Assembly (NCBI GenBank): GCA_937906165.1
Contig: CALCYA010000039.1
Span: 1-17,122 of the forward strand
Direction: 5' to 3'
DNA from: an uncultured Bacteroidales bacterium
GTDB lineage: Bacteria; Bacteroidota; Bacteroidia; Bacteroidales; Bacteroidaceae
DNA length: 17,122 nt
Part shown: one piece after another, positions 1 through 7,942 of the stretch
Layout: each line of letters opens with the position of its first letter
Numbering within the stretch: the first letter of the stretch is position 1
Notes under the pieces: model-generated
The model's database searches: none
Told to the model about the DNA's origin: nothing
The model's input: the letters and a program-made list of their open reading frames with translations, nothing else
Made by a program: the position numbers and the translations under genes

Positions 1-10
1 CTCTGTCGGG

Positions 11-59
11 ATGACAGGTTCGCGATTTGATTTTGCTTATATCGAACTCACGTTAAATA
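11..59 (-). repeat. Dispersed repeat, copy A (inverted relative to copy at 13824)
   Basis: Read on the minus strand, this stretch contains TTAACGTGAGTTCGATATAA followed by a looser match ending in TGTCAT. The segment starting at 13824 on the plus strand reads TTAATGTGAGTTCGATGTAA and continues with the same spaced matches (CAAATC, TCG or GCG, TTGTCAT). Roughly three quarters of about 48 positions agree. Each copy lies just downstream of a gene's coding end: the NCS2 permease here and the winged-helix regulator at 13824. The full extent cannot be seen because the window begins here. Confidence 0.55.
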
Positions 60-86
60 AAACGACACCTGTTTAGGTGCCGTTTT
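59..86 (-). terminator. Intrinsic terminator of the NCS2 permease transcript
   Basis: On the minus strand the 12-nt arms AAAACGGCACCT and AGGTGTCGTTTT pair completely around the loop AAAC, with one G-U wobble. On the plus strand the same position would be an A-C mismatch, so the hairpin favours minus-strand transcription. The T-rich 3' arm runs into TTTTATTT. It lies 23 nt after the permease stop codon and ends the gene series starting at lpxD or further upstream. Confidence 0.8.
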
Positions 87-109
87 ATTCATATGTACGT
101 TGAAGTTCT

Positions 110-1408
110 TTACAGGAATATATACTTGAGTACAAACAGTACTGCAAGGATGTACATCATTATTGTGATATTCTTGAACTTACCGCAGAGCATGTTTATT
201 GCGACATAGCTAATCATACCCAAGAGTATACCGTGTGAGATTGAGTATGTGAGCGGCATCATGATGATGCAGATGAATGCCGGTATAGACTCTGTGAACT
301 CGTTGAAAGGTATCTTCTTTATCGGCTCGATCATCATGAGTCCTACAAGGATAAGCACAGGTGCTGTAGCCGATGAAGGAATGGATAGGAATAGCGGCGA
401 GAAGAACAATGTCACTGCAAAGCAGCAGGCAACAGCAAATGCAGTAAGGCCCGAGCGGCCACCCTGGTCAACGCCGGCAGCACTCTCAACGTATGTTGTC
501 GTGGTTGATGTTCCCAACATTGCACCGGCGGTGGTAGCGATGGCATCTGCCATAAAGGCTGGAGTGATACGGTAGATGTTACCGTCCTTGTCTATAAGGT
601 TCGCCTTGGTGCATACTCCGATAAGTGTTCCGATAGTGTCGAAGATGTCAATGAAGAGGAATGTGAATACCACTACCAGCATGTCAAGTGTGAAGATCTT
701 CTCCCACTCGAACTGACAGAAGATCGGTGAAACTGACTCTGGGGTAGAAATCACACCCTTGAAGTCTGTTACTCCCATTGGAATGCCGATGAGAGTTGTC
801 AGGAGGATACCTAAAAGCAATGCACCGCGTACATTCTTTGCATAGAGGAAGCCAGTGATGAACAATCCTATGATTGTGAGCAGGGCTGCACCGCTTGTTA
901 TGTTACCGAGATTCACGAGTGTAGCACCGTCGTCAACGATGACACCGCCCTTCTGCAAGCCGACGAAGGCTATGAAGAGTCCGATACCGCAACCTATGGC
1001 ATAGCGTAGGTTGGCCGGGATTGCGTTTACAATTGCTGTACGCAGGTTGGTAACTGTAAGAATGATGAATATGATACCTTCAATGAACACTGCTGTGAGT
1101 GCAAACTGCCAGGAGTAGCCCATGGCGTTGCAGACAGTGAATACAAAGAATGCATTGAGTCCCATACCGGGAGCAAGACCGAATGGCAACTTGCCGATGA
1201 ATGCCATGGCCACGCAACCGATTATGGCTGCAAGGGCGGTGGCAGTAAATACTGCACCGGCAGGCATAGGATTGTTCTTGATTGCACTGAAGATGTCGGG
1301 GTTCACAGCCAGAATGTACGACATGGTAAGGAATGTCGTTATACCGGCAAGAATCTCTGTTCTGATTGTGGTTTTGGTAGAGTCAAAACCAAATAGTTTC
1401 TTTAACAT
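110..1408 (-). CDS. NCS2-family purine (guanine/hypoxanthine-type) permease
   Basis: This 432-aa inner-membrane protein matches the AzgA/PbuG branch of the NCS2 family, which imports purine bases with protons. Typical features are AGITTFLTMSYIL near residues 21-33, GMGLNAFF at 81-88, FIDIFDTIGTLIG at 252-264 and the Ser/Thr-rich STTTTYVESAAG at 301-312. Many hydrophobic segments cover the whole length, and the length is normal for the family. The ATG at 1406-1408 is the natural start. It is the last gene of the minus-strand series, 89 nt after the DUF5020 gene, whose product could be the matching outer-membrane channel. A weak inverted repeat (ATTGGAA/TTCCAAT, 1444-1468) lies in that gap, and I see no clear promoter there. 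The family is secure. The exact base (guanine, hypoxanthine, adenine or xanthine) cannot be told from sequence alone. Confidence 0.9.
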   Translation of the reverse strand: MLKKLFGFDSTKTTIRTEILAGITTFLTMSYILAVNPDIFSAIKNNPMPAGAVFTATALAAIIGCVAMAFIGKLPFGLAPGMGLNAFFVFTVCNAMGYSWQFALTAVFIEGIIFIILTVTNLRTAIVNAIPANLRYAIGCGIGLFIAFVGLQKGGVIVDDGATLVNLGNITSGAALLTIIGLFITGFLYAKNVRGALLLGILLTTLIGIPMGVTDFKGVISTPESVSPIFCQFEWEKIFTLDMLVVVFTFLFIDIFDTIGTLIGVCTKANLIDKDGNIYRITPAFMADAIATTAGAMLGTSTTTTYVESAAGVDQGGRSGLTAFAVACCFAVTLFFSPLFLSIPSSATAPVLILVGLMMIEPIKKIPFNEFTESIPAFICIIMMPLTYSISHGILLGMISYVAINMLCGKFKNITIMMYILAVLFVLKYIFL

Positions 1409-1497
1409 TTGTGTTGGTGTTTAGTTTTATTGTTTCTGTTTTGATTGGAAGTTGTTTGAATTTCCAATAAACTGGCTATATAAATTCAAGCTGCTTC

Positions 1498-2214
1498 TTA
1501 GAATGTCCACTTTGCACCGATTGCAGGCATTGCGCGGAAACCTTCCTCGACGAAGTTGTTGGATAATTCTACCTCGCCGCCGACACTCAGGTTGATGTTC
1601 TCCCAACCTTTTATCTTGTTGAGGTTTACCCAGAACTGTGGCTCGGCCAGGAATATGTACTCTGTATCCTGCCATGGACGCATCTCGCGCCAGAAATCAA
1701 TGAAGCCGCTGAATGAGCACCAGCCTTTGGCAAAGTTGATTCCCCATACACCAGTTATCTGGAAGTTGTGCTCCTGTGCATCGCCCGATGCGTCCTTTGT
1801 GTCAGGGATCAGCTTGTACATTGCACTGATAGACCATGTCTTGCTGAAGTCCTTTGAGTGTCCCGAATAGGTGAGACCGGCAAGCCATGAGTTGTTGAAT
1901 GAGCCTGCGACATTGTTCAGTCCGCCGTCGAATTCAAGGTGTACCGACAGCCAAGAGAACTTGCTCTCCTTCCAGAAGCATAGCTCGCGGGCAATCTCCC
2001 AATATGCGCCTGTTACCTTTGGAGTGTAGTCCATGTCTACAAAGAAGAATGTGCTACCGAATGCGTCCGGGCGGAACATCTCTACTGTTGATGTAACGCA
2101 ATCACGCTCCGTGTCATAAAGAACCTGGATGTTCTGTGCGTTGCTTTCCTGTGTTGTACCTACCAAAAGCAGGAGGGTTGTCAAAACAACGGTCAGTGTC
2201 TGTGTGATTTTCAT
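1498..2214 (-). CDS. DUF5020-family outer-membrane protein (Tsx-like barrel)
   Basis: A 238-aa protein with a clear signal peptide (residues 1-26, Lys-3 then a Leu/Val/Thr-rich core, cleavage near SNAQ). The mature part has alternating, aromatic-rich strands and ends in Phe (KWTF), the usual last residue of an outer-membrane beta-barrel. The sequence resembles the Bacteroidetes DUF5020 family, which I recall as related to nucleoside-specific Tsx-type channels; that relation is from memory. It lies 23 nt downstream of miaA and 89 nt upstream of the purine permease on the same strand, so co-transcription is likely. Joint purine or nucleoside uptake is inferred from this neighbourhood and is not proven by residues. 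Confidence 0.75.
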   Translation of the reverse strand: MKITQTLTVVLTTLLLLVGTTQESNAQNIQVLYDTERDCVTSTVEMFRPDAFGSTFFFVDMDYTPKVTGAYWEIARELCFWKESKFSWLSVHLEFDGGLNNVAGSFNNSWLAGLTYSGHSKDFSKTWSISAMYKLIPDTKDASGDAQEHNFQITGVWGINFAKGWCSFSGFIDFWREMRPWQDTEYIFLAEPQFWVNLNKIKGWENINLSVGGEVELSNNFVEEGFRAMPAIGAKWTF

Positions 2215-2237
2215 AGGTGTTTGTTTTTGGTTATTGA

Positions 2238-3143
2238 CTATTGAGCAGCAATCCTGCTCTCGATTAGCTTTATTATCCCTTCGATGTCATTGGGGTGGAA
2301 CCATGTTATCTCTTCGTCCTTGCGGTACCATGTGACCTGCTTGCGGGAGTATATACGTGTGTTCTGTTTTATTTTCTCTATTGCGAAGGGTAGTGTCCAT
2401 TCCCCGTCAAGGTATTTGAAGATCTCCTTGTAGCCCACGGTGTTCAGTGAGTTGTGGTGCTTGAGGTGGTAGAACTTCTTTGCCTCCTCAACGAGTCCCT
2501 GCTCAATCATCAGGTCCACACGCCTGTTTATGCGCTCGTAGAGTTCTTCCCTGTCGCGTTGTAACCCAATCTTGATTATGTTGAAAGGGCGCTCTTTCTT
2601 CTGTCTCTTGCGGAAACTGCTGTAACGCTTGCCGGTCATGTAGCATATCTCAAGAGCGTGCATTACGCGCTTGGGGTTCTTTATATCTGCCTCGCTGTAG
2701 TACTCCGGGTCAAGGATACGCAGTTCTGCTGCGAGACTCTCAAGACCCTCGCGTTCATATTTCTCAAGGATTGTGGCTCGTGTGATATCATCGACAGTAG
2801 GTATGTCATCTATTCCGTTGCACACGGCGTCAATGTACATCATCGAACCGCCTGACATGAGCATCGTGGGGTGGTGGGGAAACTCCTTCTCAAGAAGTGA
2901 CAGCACCTCCTCTTCATAGCGGGCTGCGCTGTAATAGTCACCGGGACAAAGTTGCCCGACAAAATAGTGCTTTTGTCGGGCAAGTTCGTCTTTAGTGGGC
3001 ATGGCTGTACCAATCTCCATGCCTTTGTACATCTGTCGTGAATCGGCAGAGATTATGGGGCAGCCCAGATATGACGCTATGGCAAGACTTGTATCGGTCT
3101 TGCCAACTGCGGTAGGGCCAATAAGTACAACCAGGCTATTCAT
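2238..3143 (-). CDS. miaA: tRNA dimethylallyltransferase (MiaA)
   Basis: MiaA transfers a dimethylallyl group to N6 of adenosine 37 in tRNAs that read codons starting with U. The 301-aa product has the P-loop GPTAVGKT (9-16), the SADSRQMYKGMEIGTAMP segment (32-49), VGYKE (236-240) and a C-terminal RKQVTWYRK (267-275) like the family's KRQ-TWFR. Two places differ from the common form: GGSMMYIDAV (98-107) where GGTGLY is usual, and NPKRVMHALEI (156-166) where ND-RV-RALEV is usual. Bacteroidales often carry two miaA paralogues, and this looks like the more divergent type. Length is close to the normal 300-316. It starts at an ATG 21 nt after the PRiA4b-type gene and is followed 23 nt later by the DUF5020 gene. 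Confidence 0.9.
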   Translation of the reverse strand: MNSLVVLIGPTAVGKTDTSLAIASYLGCPIISADSRQMYKGMEIGTAMPTKDELARQKHYFVGQLCPGDYYSAARYEEEVLSLLEKEFPHHPTMLMSGGSMMYIDAVCNGIDDIPTVDDITRATILEKYEREGLESLAAELRILDPEYYSEADIKNPKRVMHALEICYMTGKRYSSFRKRQKKERPFNIIKIGLQRDREELYERINRRVDLMIEQGLVEEAKKFYHLKHHNSLNTVGYKEIFKYLDGEWTLPFAIEKIKQNTRIYSRKQVTWYRKDEEITWFHPNDIEGIIKLIESRIAAQ

Positions 3144-3164
3144 AGTCTGTGTATGTGGGTTTTA

Positions 3165-3731
3165 TCAGTACAGGTCGTCTATTGAACTCATGTCACTGAC
3201 ATTGCCCATGTCAAAGCCTTCAGGATCAAGATCGTCGTCATTGTATTCGTCGCTTCCATAGAAGTCCTCGCTGAACTCGTCGCTGGCAGCAACGACAGGG
3301 TTCTTGCTCATCAGCTCTTCGAAGTTGAGCGTCTGTGCAGGAGCCTCACCCACGCTGCGTGTACACACAGGAGTGTCAATGTCTTTTCCGAACTCAATCT
3401 TGCTCAGCTCCATGTAGAACACTCTGTCGGCAAGCGGGTCGAACACGTACATCAGCTTCTGCTTCTCTTCCTCGACAAGGTCGCCGATAACTGTCTCGTC
3501 CATGATGTAGTTCTCCTCCTCGGACATGCTTCCCATGTCTTCACGGGTAATCTCAATCTCCTTTATCCACTTCTCGTTGCAGATGAAGAATGAGGTCATC
3601 TGGTCATCGGGGTAGCCCACTGACTCAAGGATAGCCTTGTGGAGCTCAATGAAGGTAGCGTCAGAATCTATCTCAATATCTCTTCTGAAATCATCCACCT
3701 CATCCGATAAGAGTCTGAATTTGTATACCAT
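3165..3731 (-). CDS. PRiA4b ORF-3 / IS1096 TnpR-like family protein with acidic tail
   Basis: A 188-aa soluble protein with no signal peptide or membrane segment. The N-terminal part (FIELHKAILESVGYPDDQM, 27-45, then FFICNEKW, 48-55) and KLMYVFDPLADRVFYMEL (92-109) fit the plasmid pRiA4b ORF-3 family, also labelled IS1096 passenger TnpR-like. Despite the name I see no transposase, resolvase or insertion-sequence ends nearby, and it sits inside a housekeeping series. Residues 150-188 are strongly acidic (runs of Asp/Glu such as DEYNDDDLDPEGFD), probably disordered. It lies 45 nt after lpxA and 21 nt before miaA, so it is probably co-transcribed. Its function is unknown. Confidence 0.7.
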   Translation of the reverse strand: MVYKFRLLSDEVDDFRRDIEIDSDATFIELHKAILESVGYPDDQMTSFFICNEKWIKEIEITREDMGSMSEEENYIMDETVIGDLVEEEKQKLMYVFDPLADRVFYMELSKIEFGKDIDTPVCTRSVGEAPAQTLNFEELMSKNPVVAASDEFSEDFYGSDEYNDDDLDPEGFDMGNVSDMSSIDDLY

Positions 3732-3776
3732 ATCTATATTGTTTAATGATTATCCTAAGGTGCTTGTTTTGCTTCT

Positions 3777-4547
3777 TTAGCCAATAATGCCTCTCTCTGA
3801 AACCTTCTCGATGAAGTTGAGGATATACTCAACCTCTGGAGTTATATTGCCCTTCTCCTTGATGCGTGCAACTGCTGTCGAAACGATAGTGCCGCTTTCG
3901 TAGATCTCACGATATGCCTCGTGTATGCTTTTGATTGTCTCGTTGCTGAAACCGCGACGGCGAAGACCGATGATATTGAGTCCGCTGTAACGTGCCGGTT
4001 CACGTCCCACTATTATATAAGGTGGTATATCCTTGTTCAATCGGCTTCCGCCCTGTATCATTACGTAGCTGCCGATGTTGCTGAACTGATGCACGAGCAC
4101 ACAGGCGCTGAGGATGGCATAGTCGTGTATTGTCACCTCGCCGGCAATCTTTGTAGAGTTGCCGATGATACATCCGCTGCCCACTATACTGTCGTGACCG
4201 ATGTGTGAGTTCTCCATCAGCAGGTTGTTGCTGCCCACAATGGTTGTGCCTTTTGAGGCTGTACCACGGCTGATGGTCACGTTCTCACGGATCATGTTGT
4301 TGTCACCGATCTCTGCTGTAGTCTCCTCGCCCACAAACTTGAGGTCCTGTGGAGTTGCTGCAATCACGGCGCCATGATATATCTTGTTGTTGTTGCCCAT
4401 TCGTGTGCCGCTGAGTATTGAAGCGTGTGCCATGATGTGGCAGTTGTCACCAATGACAACATTGTCCTCAATGTAAACGAATGGCTCGATGGTGCAGTTC
4501 TCACCTATTTTTGCACCCGGGTGAATATGTGCCAATGGACTTATCAT
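3777..4547 (-). CDS. lpxA: UDP-N-acetylglucosamine O-acyltransferase (LpxA)
   Basis: LpxA attaches a 3-hydroxyacyl chain from acyl-ACP to the 3-OH of UDP-GlcNAc, the first step of lipid A synthesis, in the cytoplasm. The 256-aa protein is a left-handed beta-helix: hexapeptide repeats such as IGENCT, IGDNCH and VGSGCI fill residues 1-190, followed by the C-terminal helical part with GLRRRGFS (194-201). His118 in SHIGHD matches the catalytic His125 of E. coli, and VHQF (152-155) is conserved. By alignment with the E. coli 'hydrocarbon ruler' (Gly173), Gly166 leaves room for a long chain. This fits the long 3-hydroxy acids of Bacteroidales lipid A, as an inference. It lies 12 nt after lpxC-fabZ. 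Confidence 0.95.
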   Translation of the reverse strand: MISPLAHIHPGAKIGENCTIEPFVYIEDNVVIGDNCHIMAHASILSGTRMGNNNKIYHGAVIAATPQDLKFVGEETTAEIGDNNMIRENVTISRGTASKGTTIVGSNNLLMENSHIGHDSIVGSGCIIGNSTKIAGEVTIHDYAILSACVLVHQFSNIGSYVMIQGGSRLNKDIPPYIIVGREPARYSGLNIIGLRRRGFSNETIKSIHEAYREIYESGTIVSTAVARIKEKGNITPEVEYILNFIEKVSERGIIG

Positions 4548-4559
4548 AGTTGTAGTATT

Positions 4560-5948
4560 TTATTCCTTGTTCTTAATTATCTGTCCTGTAAACTGTGCTT
4601 CTGCAGCGAGTTTCTCACCGACGAATACATATCCTTTCATCATTGCCAGTCCGTGACGGAGTGGGGCGGTCTGCTCTATCTTGAAGATAAGGGTATCTCC
4701 CGGTACAACCTTGTTGTGGAATATAACCTTGTCAATCTTTACAAAGTATGTAGAGTATTTGCTCGGTTCGTCAAGCATGTTCAGGATGTGCAGGGCACCG
4801 CACTGTGACATTGCCTCAACAAGCAATACGCCAGGCATAACAGGTTCGTCGGGGAAGTGTCCTGTAAAGAAAGGTTCGTTCACTGTGACATTCTTTATGC
4901 CGACAATATTGTTTGACCCCATTTCTGTAACCTTGTCTACAAGGAGCATCGGGATACGGTGGGGCAGCAACTGCTTGATGCGGTTGATGTCCATCACAGG
5001 CTCCGCATTCGGGTTGTATATGGGTGCCTGCACCTGATGCTCGCGGATGTTCTTGCGCATTGCGCGCGCGAACTTGTTATTGATGGTGTGTCCCGGACAT
5101 GTTGCGATGATGCGGCCCTGAAGCGGCTTGCCTATGAGCGCAAGGTCACCGATGATGTCAAGCAGCTTGTGACGTGCCGGCTCGTTGTTCCAAACGAGTG
5201 GCTTGTGGTTGAGGTAACCCAATCTTGTGGCATCCATACGTGGAGTGCCGAGCATGTCGGTAAGCTTGTCGAACTTGTCCTGAGGCATCTGGCGCTCATA
5301 AATGACAATAGCGTTATCAAGGTCACCACCCTTGATGAGACCCAGGTTAAGCAACGGCTCCAACTCGCGCACGAATACGAATGTACGGCTCGATGCAATC
5401 TCACTCTTGAAGTCCTCCATGTCTTCGAGTGTAGCATATTGGTTGTAGAGGAAGTCGCTGTCATAGTGTACAAGCACGTTCAGGCTGAAAGCCTCGTCGG
5501 GGAGGATGATGATTGAACTGCCTGTATTCTCGTCCTTAATCTCTATCTTTGACTTTATCACGAATACGTCCTTCTCGGCATTCTGCTCCTTGATACCTAT
5601 GCGCTCGATGTTCTCGACATAATGTTTCGCGCTACCGTCGAGGATAGGGAACTCGGGACCGTTTACCTGCATCAGACAGTTGTCGATACCCAAAGCGAAG
5701 AGTGCTGCCATGGCGTGCTCTACAGTGCTCACACGTGCCTCGCCCTTTGTGAGGACTGTACCGCGTGTAGTCTCGGTAACATTCTCGGCAATGGCATCGA
5801 TGATGGGCTCGCCGGGGAGGTCAATACGCTGTATCTTGTATCCGTAGTTCTCGGGTGCAGGGTTGAATGTCACTGTCAGGCTGAGTCCTGTGTGCAGTCC
5901 CTTACCGAACAGTGAGAAACTACCGTTTAGTGTCTTCTGTTTGCTCAT
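4560..5948 (-). CDS. lpxC-fabZ: Bifunctional UDP-3-O-acyl-GlcNAc deacetylase / 3-hydroxyacyl-ACP dehydratase
   Basis: A 462-aa fusion typical of Bacteroidetes. Residues 1 to about 305 are LpxC, the zinc deacetylase that commits the cell to lipid A synthesis. Visible are Glu77-His78 in VEHAMAA, His260 and Asp264 in RHKLLDIIGDL (zinc ligands) and the catalytic His287 in CPGHTINN. Residues from about 315 to the end are FabZ, which dehydrates 3-hydroxyacyl-ACP: LLPHRIPMLLVD (327-338), the catalytic His364 in TGHFPDEPVMPG and Glu378 in GVLLVEAMSQ. The two enzymes draw on the same 3-hydroxyacyl-ACP pool, which gives a reason for coupling them. It lies 10 nt after lpxD and 12 nt before lpxA. The start at MSKQKTL follows directly from the family N-terminus. 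Confidence 0.96.
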   Translation of the reverse strand: MSKQKTLNGSFSLFGKGLHTGLSLTVTFNPAPENYGYKIQRIDLPGEPIIDAIAENVTETTRGTVLTKGEARVSTVEHAMAALFALGIDNCLMQVNGPEFPILDGSAKHYVENIERIGIKEQNAEKDVFVIKSKIEIKDENTGSSIIILPDEAFSLNVLVHYDSDFLYNQYATLEDMEDFKSEIASSRTFVFVRELEPLLNLGLIKGGDLDNAIVIYERQMPQDKFDKLTDMLGTPRMDATRLGYLNHKPLVWNNEPARHKLLDIIGDLALIGKPLQGRIIATCPGHTINNKFARAMRKNIREHQVQAPIYNPNAEPVMDINRIKQLLPHRIPMLLVDKVTEMGSNNIVGIKNVTVNEPFFTGHFPDEPVMPGVLLVEAMSQCGALHILNMLDEPSKYSTYFVKIDKVIFHNKVVPGDTLIFKIEQTAPLRHGLAMMKGYVFVGEKLAAEAQFTGQIIKNKE

Positions 5949-5958
5949 AGAAGTGTTG

Positions 5959-6990
5959 TTATTTGTTCTTTAATGCTTCAAGTTCCCTTGTAAGCTGTTT
6001 GATTTTCTTGTCCATGTCGGGCAGACGCTTCACATATGCCATGGCGCGGATATACTCTTTGGCATCCATGGCAGGAGCACCCAACAGTGTTTCGCCGCCC
6101 TTGAGGTTACCGATAGTTCCGCACTGCGGGCCCACTGTTGTGCGGTCACCGATGGTGCTGTGGCCGGAGATACCTGCCTGACCGCCGAAGATACACCACT
6201 GGCCTATCTTTGTAGAGCCTGCAACACCAACCTGGGCTGCCATGGCTGTGTGGCTGCCTATCTCGTCATTGTGTGCTATCTGTACAAGGTTGTCAAGCTT
6301 CACTCCGCTGTGGATTATTGTAGAACCCATTGTCGCGCGGTCGACACAGCTGTTGGCACCTATCTCCACATTGTCCTCGATGACCACGATACCTGTCTGC
6401 GGTATCTTGTTGTAGCCGTCGGCTGTTGGAGCAAAGCCGAAGCCGTCGGCACCGATGACGCATCCGCTGTGCAGTATACATCCGTTGCCTACACGGCAGT
6501 CGTGATAGATGGTAACGTGTGCATACAGTATACATCCGCTGCCTATCTTTGCACCGTCACCAATGGAAACGCCGTCGTGGATGCAGCAGTTGTCGCCCAC
6601 CTCACAACCCTCGCCGATGACAACGAAAGGAGCGATGTAGCAGTTCTCGCCAATCTTTGCGCTCTGGGCAATTGAAGCAAGTGAACTGATGCCTGTCTTC
6701 TTGGGCTTTGCAGCCTCGTACATCATCATGAGCTTAGCAAGGCTCTCGTATGCATTGTCAACCTTTATGAGGGTCGCAGATATCTCGCCCTTGGGCTCGA
6801 AGTCGCGGTTTACAAGCACCACCGACGATTGGGTAGTGTAGATGTACTCGGCATACTTGGGGTTCGCCAGGAATGACAATGCTCCTGGAACACCCTCTTC
6901 AATCTTGGCGAATGTGTATATTTCGGCATTCTCGTTGCCTACAACCTCACCGCCAATGAACGATGCTATCTGTTTTGCTGTGAATTTCAT
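5959..6990 (-). CDS. lpxD: UDP-3-O-(3-hydroxyacyl)glucosamine N-acyltransferase (LpxD)
   Basis: LpxD adds the second, amide-linked 3-hydroxyacyl chain after LpxC has removed the acetyl group. The 343-aa protein has the family's N-terminal nucleotide-binding domain (1-98, with GALSFLANPKY at 36-46), then a hexapeptide left-handed beta-helix (about 100-310), then a C-terminal helix rich in Lys and Glu. The catalytic His240 sits in VQIAHND (236-242), equivalent to His239 in E. coli. GADGFGFAP (180-188) is also characteristic. It is the first gene of the lpx series. It is separated from pyrF by 102 nt that contain a -7-like promoter element. Confidence 0.96.
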   Translation of the reverse strand: MKFTAKQIASFIGGEVVGNENAEIYTFAKIEEGVPGALSFLANPKYAEYIYTTQSSVVLVNRDFEPKGEISATLIKVDNAYESLAKLMMMYEAAKPKKTGISSLASIAQSAKIGENCYIAPFVVIGEGCEVGDNCCIHDGVSIGDGAKIGSGCILYAHVTIYHDCRVGNGCILHSGCVIGADGFGFAPTADGYNKIPQTGIVVIEDNVEIGANSCVDRATMGSTIIHSGVKLDNLVQIAHNDEIGSHTAMAAQVGVAGSTKIGQWCIFGGQAGISGHSTIGDRTTVGPQCGTIGNLKGGETLLGAPAMDAKEYIRAMAYVKRLPDMDKKIKQLTRELEALKNK

Positions 6991-7015
6991 AATCGTTATG
7001 TTTGTCTTCTATTAT

Positions 7016-7025
7016 TGCGAAGATA
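7016..7025 (-). promoter_or_regulatory. Probable -7 element of the lpxD operon promoter
   Basis: The minus strand reads TATCTTCGCA here, one base from the Bacteroidetes -7 consensus TAnnTTTG. The same decamer occurs in the purM promoter (10301-10310). There is no TTTG at the expected 19-20 nt upstream; a TTTG lies only 11 nt upstream (7037-7040), so the -33 element is weak or different. A start here would give a leader of about 20-25 nt before the lpxD ATG. Confidence 0.5.
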
Positions 7026-7092
7026 ACCATTCCGCGCAAATTAGAGTTGTGTTTTTGTATAATTTATATCACAAGGTGCGAATTTGAACACT

Positions 7093-7923
7093 TTAGATAA
7101 TATTTCTTGCCTTGAGCTCGCGTTCCATCTGCTGCTGGTAGTCGTGTGCTTTCTCGGCCGCTACAGCTGCAAAGTTCTCGGTGCTGTCGGCGAAGATGAT
7201 TGCGCGGCTGGCATTTACAAGCAAGCCGCAGTCGCTGTTCATGCCATACTTGCAGACCTCCTCAAGTGAACCGCCCTGAGCGCCTACGCCCGGAACGAGC
7301 AGGAAGTGGTTGGGCACGATGCGGCGTACATTCTCGAAAGACTTCCCCTGTGTAGCACCGACAACATACATCATGTTCTCGTCGCTTCCCCATTTCTGTG
7401 ATGTCTCAAGAACCTTCTCGAACAGCATTGTGCCGTTCTCGTCCTTTGTGAGCTGGAAGTCGTGTGAGCCCGGGTTGGATGTCAGTGCAAGGACGATGAC
7501 CCAGCTGCCCTCGTATGCAAGGAAAGGCTTCACGCTGTCCTCGCCCATATAAGGAGCCACTGTGATTGAGTCAACTTTCATCTCCTCGAAGAATGAACGT
7601 GCATAGAGCGATGATGTGTTGCCTATGTCACCACGCTTCGCGTCAGCTATGATGAAAATCTCGGGATAGTTCTCCTTTATGTAGTTGACGGTCTTCTCAA
7701 AGCTTATCCAGCCTTTCACGCCGCATGCCTCGTAGAATGCGAGGTTCGGCTTGTAGGCAACAGTGTAGGGTGCAGTAGCATCGATGATAGCCTTGTTGAA
7801 TTCAAAAACAGCATCCTCGTTCTCCTTGAGGTGTGCCGGCAACTTCTTGATGTCGCTGTCAAGACCTACGCAAAGAAATGAACGCTTCTCTTTAATCTGT
7901 TTAATAAGTTCCTGTCTGTTCAT
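7093..7923 (-). CDS. pyrF: Orotidine 5'-phosphate decarboxylase (PyrF, long form)
   Basis: PyrF decarboxylates OMP to UMP, the last step of pyrimidine synthesis. The 276-aa product is of the long type 2 form. It has FLCVGLDSD (16-24), KPN with Lys58, the catalytic ADAKRGDIGNT (93-103: Asp94, Lys96, Asp99), APYMGEDS and VPGVGAQGG. I chose the ATG at 7921-7923 (MNRQEL). An upstream in-frame TTG would add only two residues and is less likely. The gene lies 19 nt after prfA and probably shares its transcript from the purM promoter. Downstream, the gap before lpxD carries a new promoter element. Confidence 0.94.
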   Translation of the reverse strand: MNRQELIKQIKEKRSFLCVGLDSDIKKLPAHLKENEDAVFEFNKAIIDATAPYTVAYKPNLAFYEACGVKGWISFEKTVNYIKENYPEIFIIADAKRGDIGNTSSLYARSFFEEMKVDSITVAPYMGEDSVKPFLAYEGSWVIVLALTSNPGSHDFQLTKDENGTMLFEKVLETSQKWGSDENMMYVVGATQGKSFENVRRIVPNHFLLVPGVGAQGGSLEEVCKYGMNSDCGLLVNASRAIIFADSTENFAAVAAEKAHDYQQQMERELKARNII

Positions 7924-7942
7924 GGCCAATATTTTTTATTTG

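Noticed and set aside
1444..1468. Inverted repeat between the DUF5020 and permease genes as a terminator
   Set aside because: The stem is only 7 AT-rich bp with an 11-nt loop, and no U-run follows on the minus strand.
3165..3731. Insertion sequence suggested by the IS1096/TnpR-like family name
   Set aside because: No transposase, terminal inverted repeats or target duplication are visible; the gene sits tightly inside an operon-like series.
4959..5516. 185-codon plus-strand open frame inside lpxC-fabZ
   Set aside because: It is antisense to a gene with intact catalytic residues and has no recognisable domain. Similar shadows lie over lpxD, prfA and the permease.
7924..7929. Upstream TTG start for pyrF
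   Set aside because: It adds only Met-Ala; the ATG at 7921-7923 is the better start.
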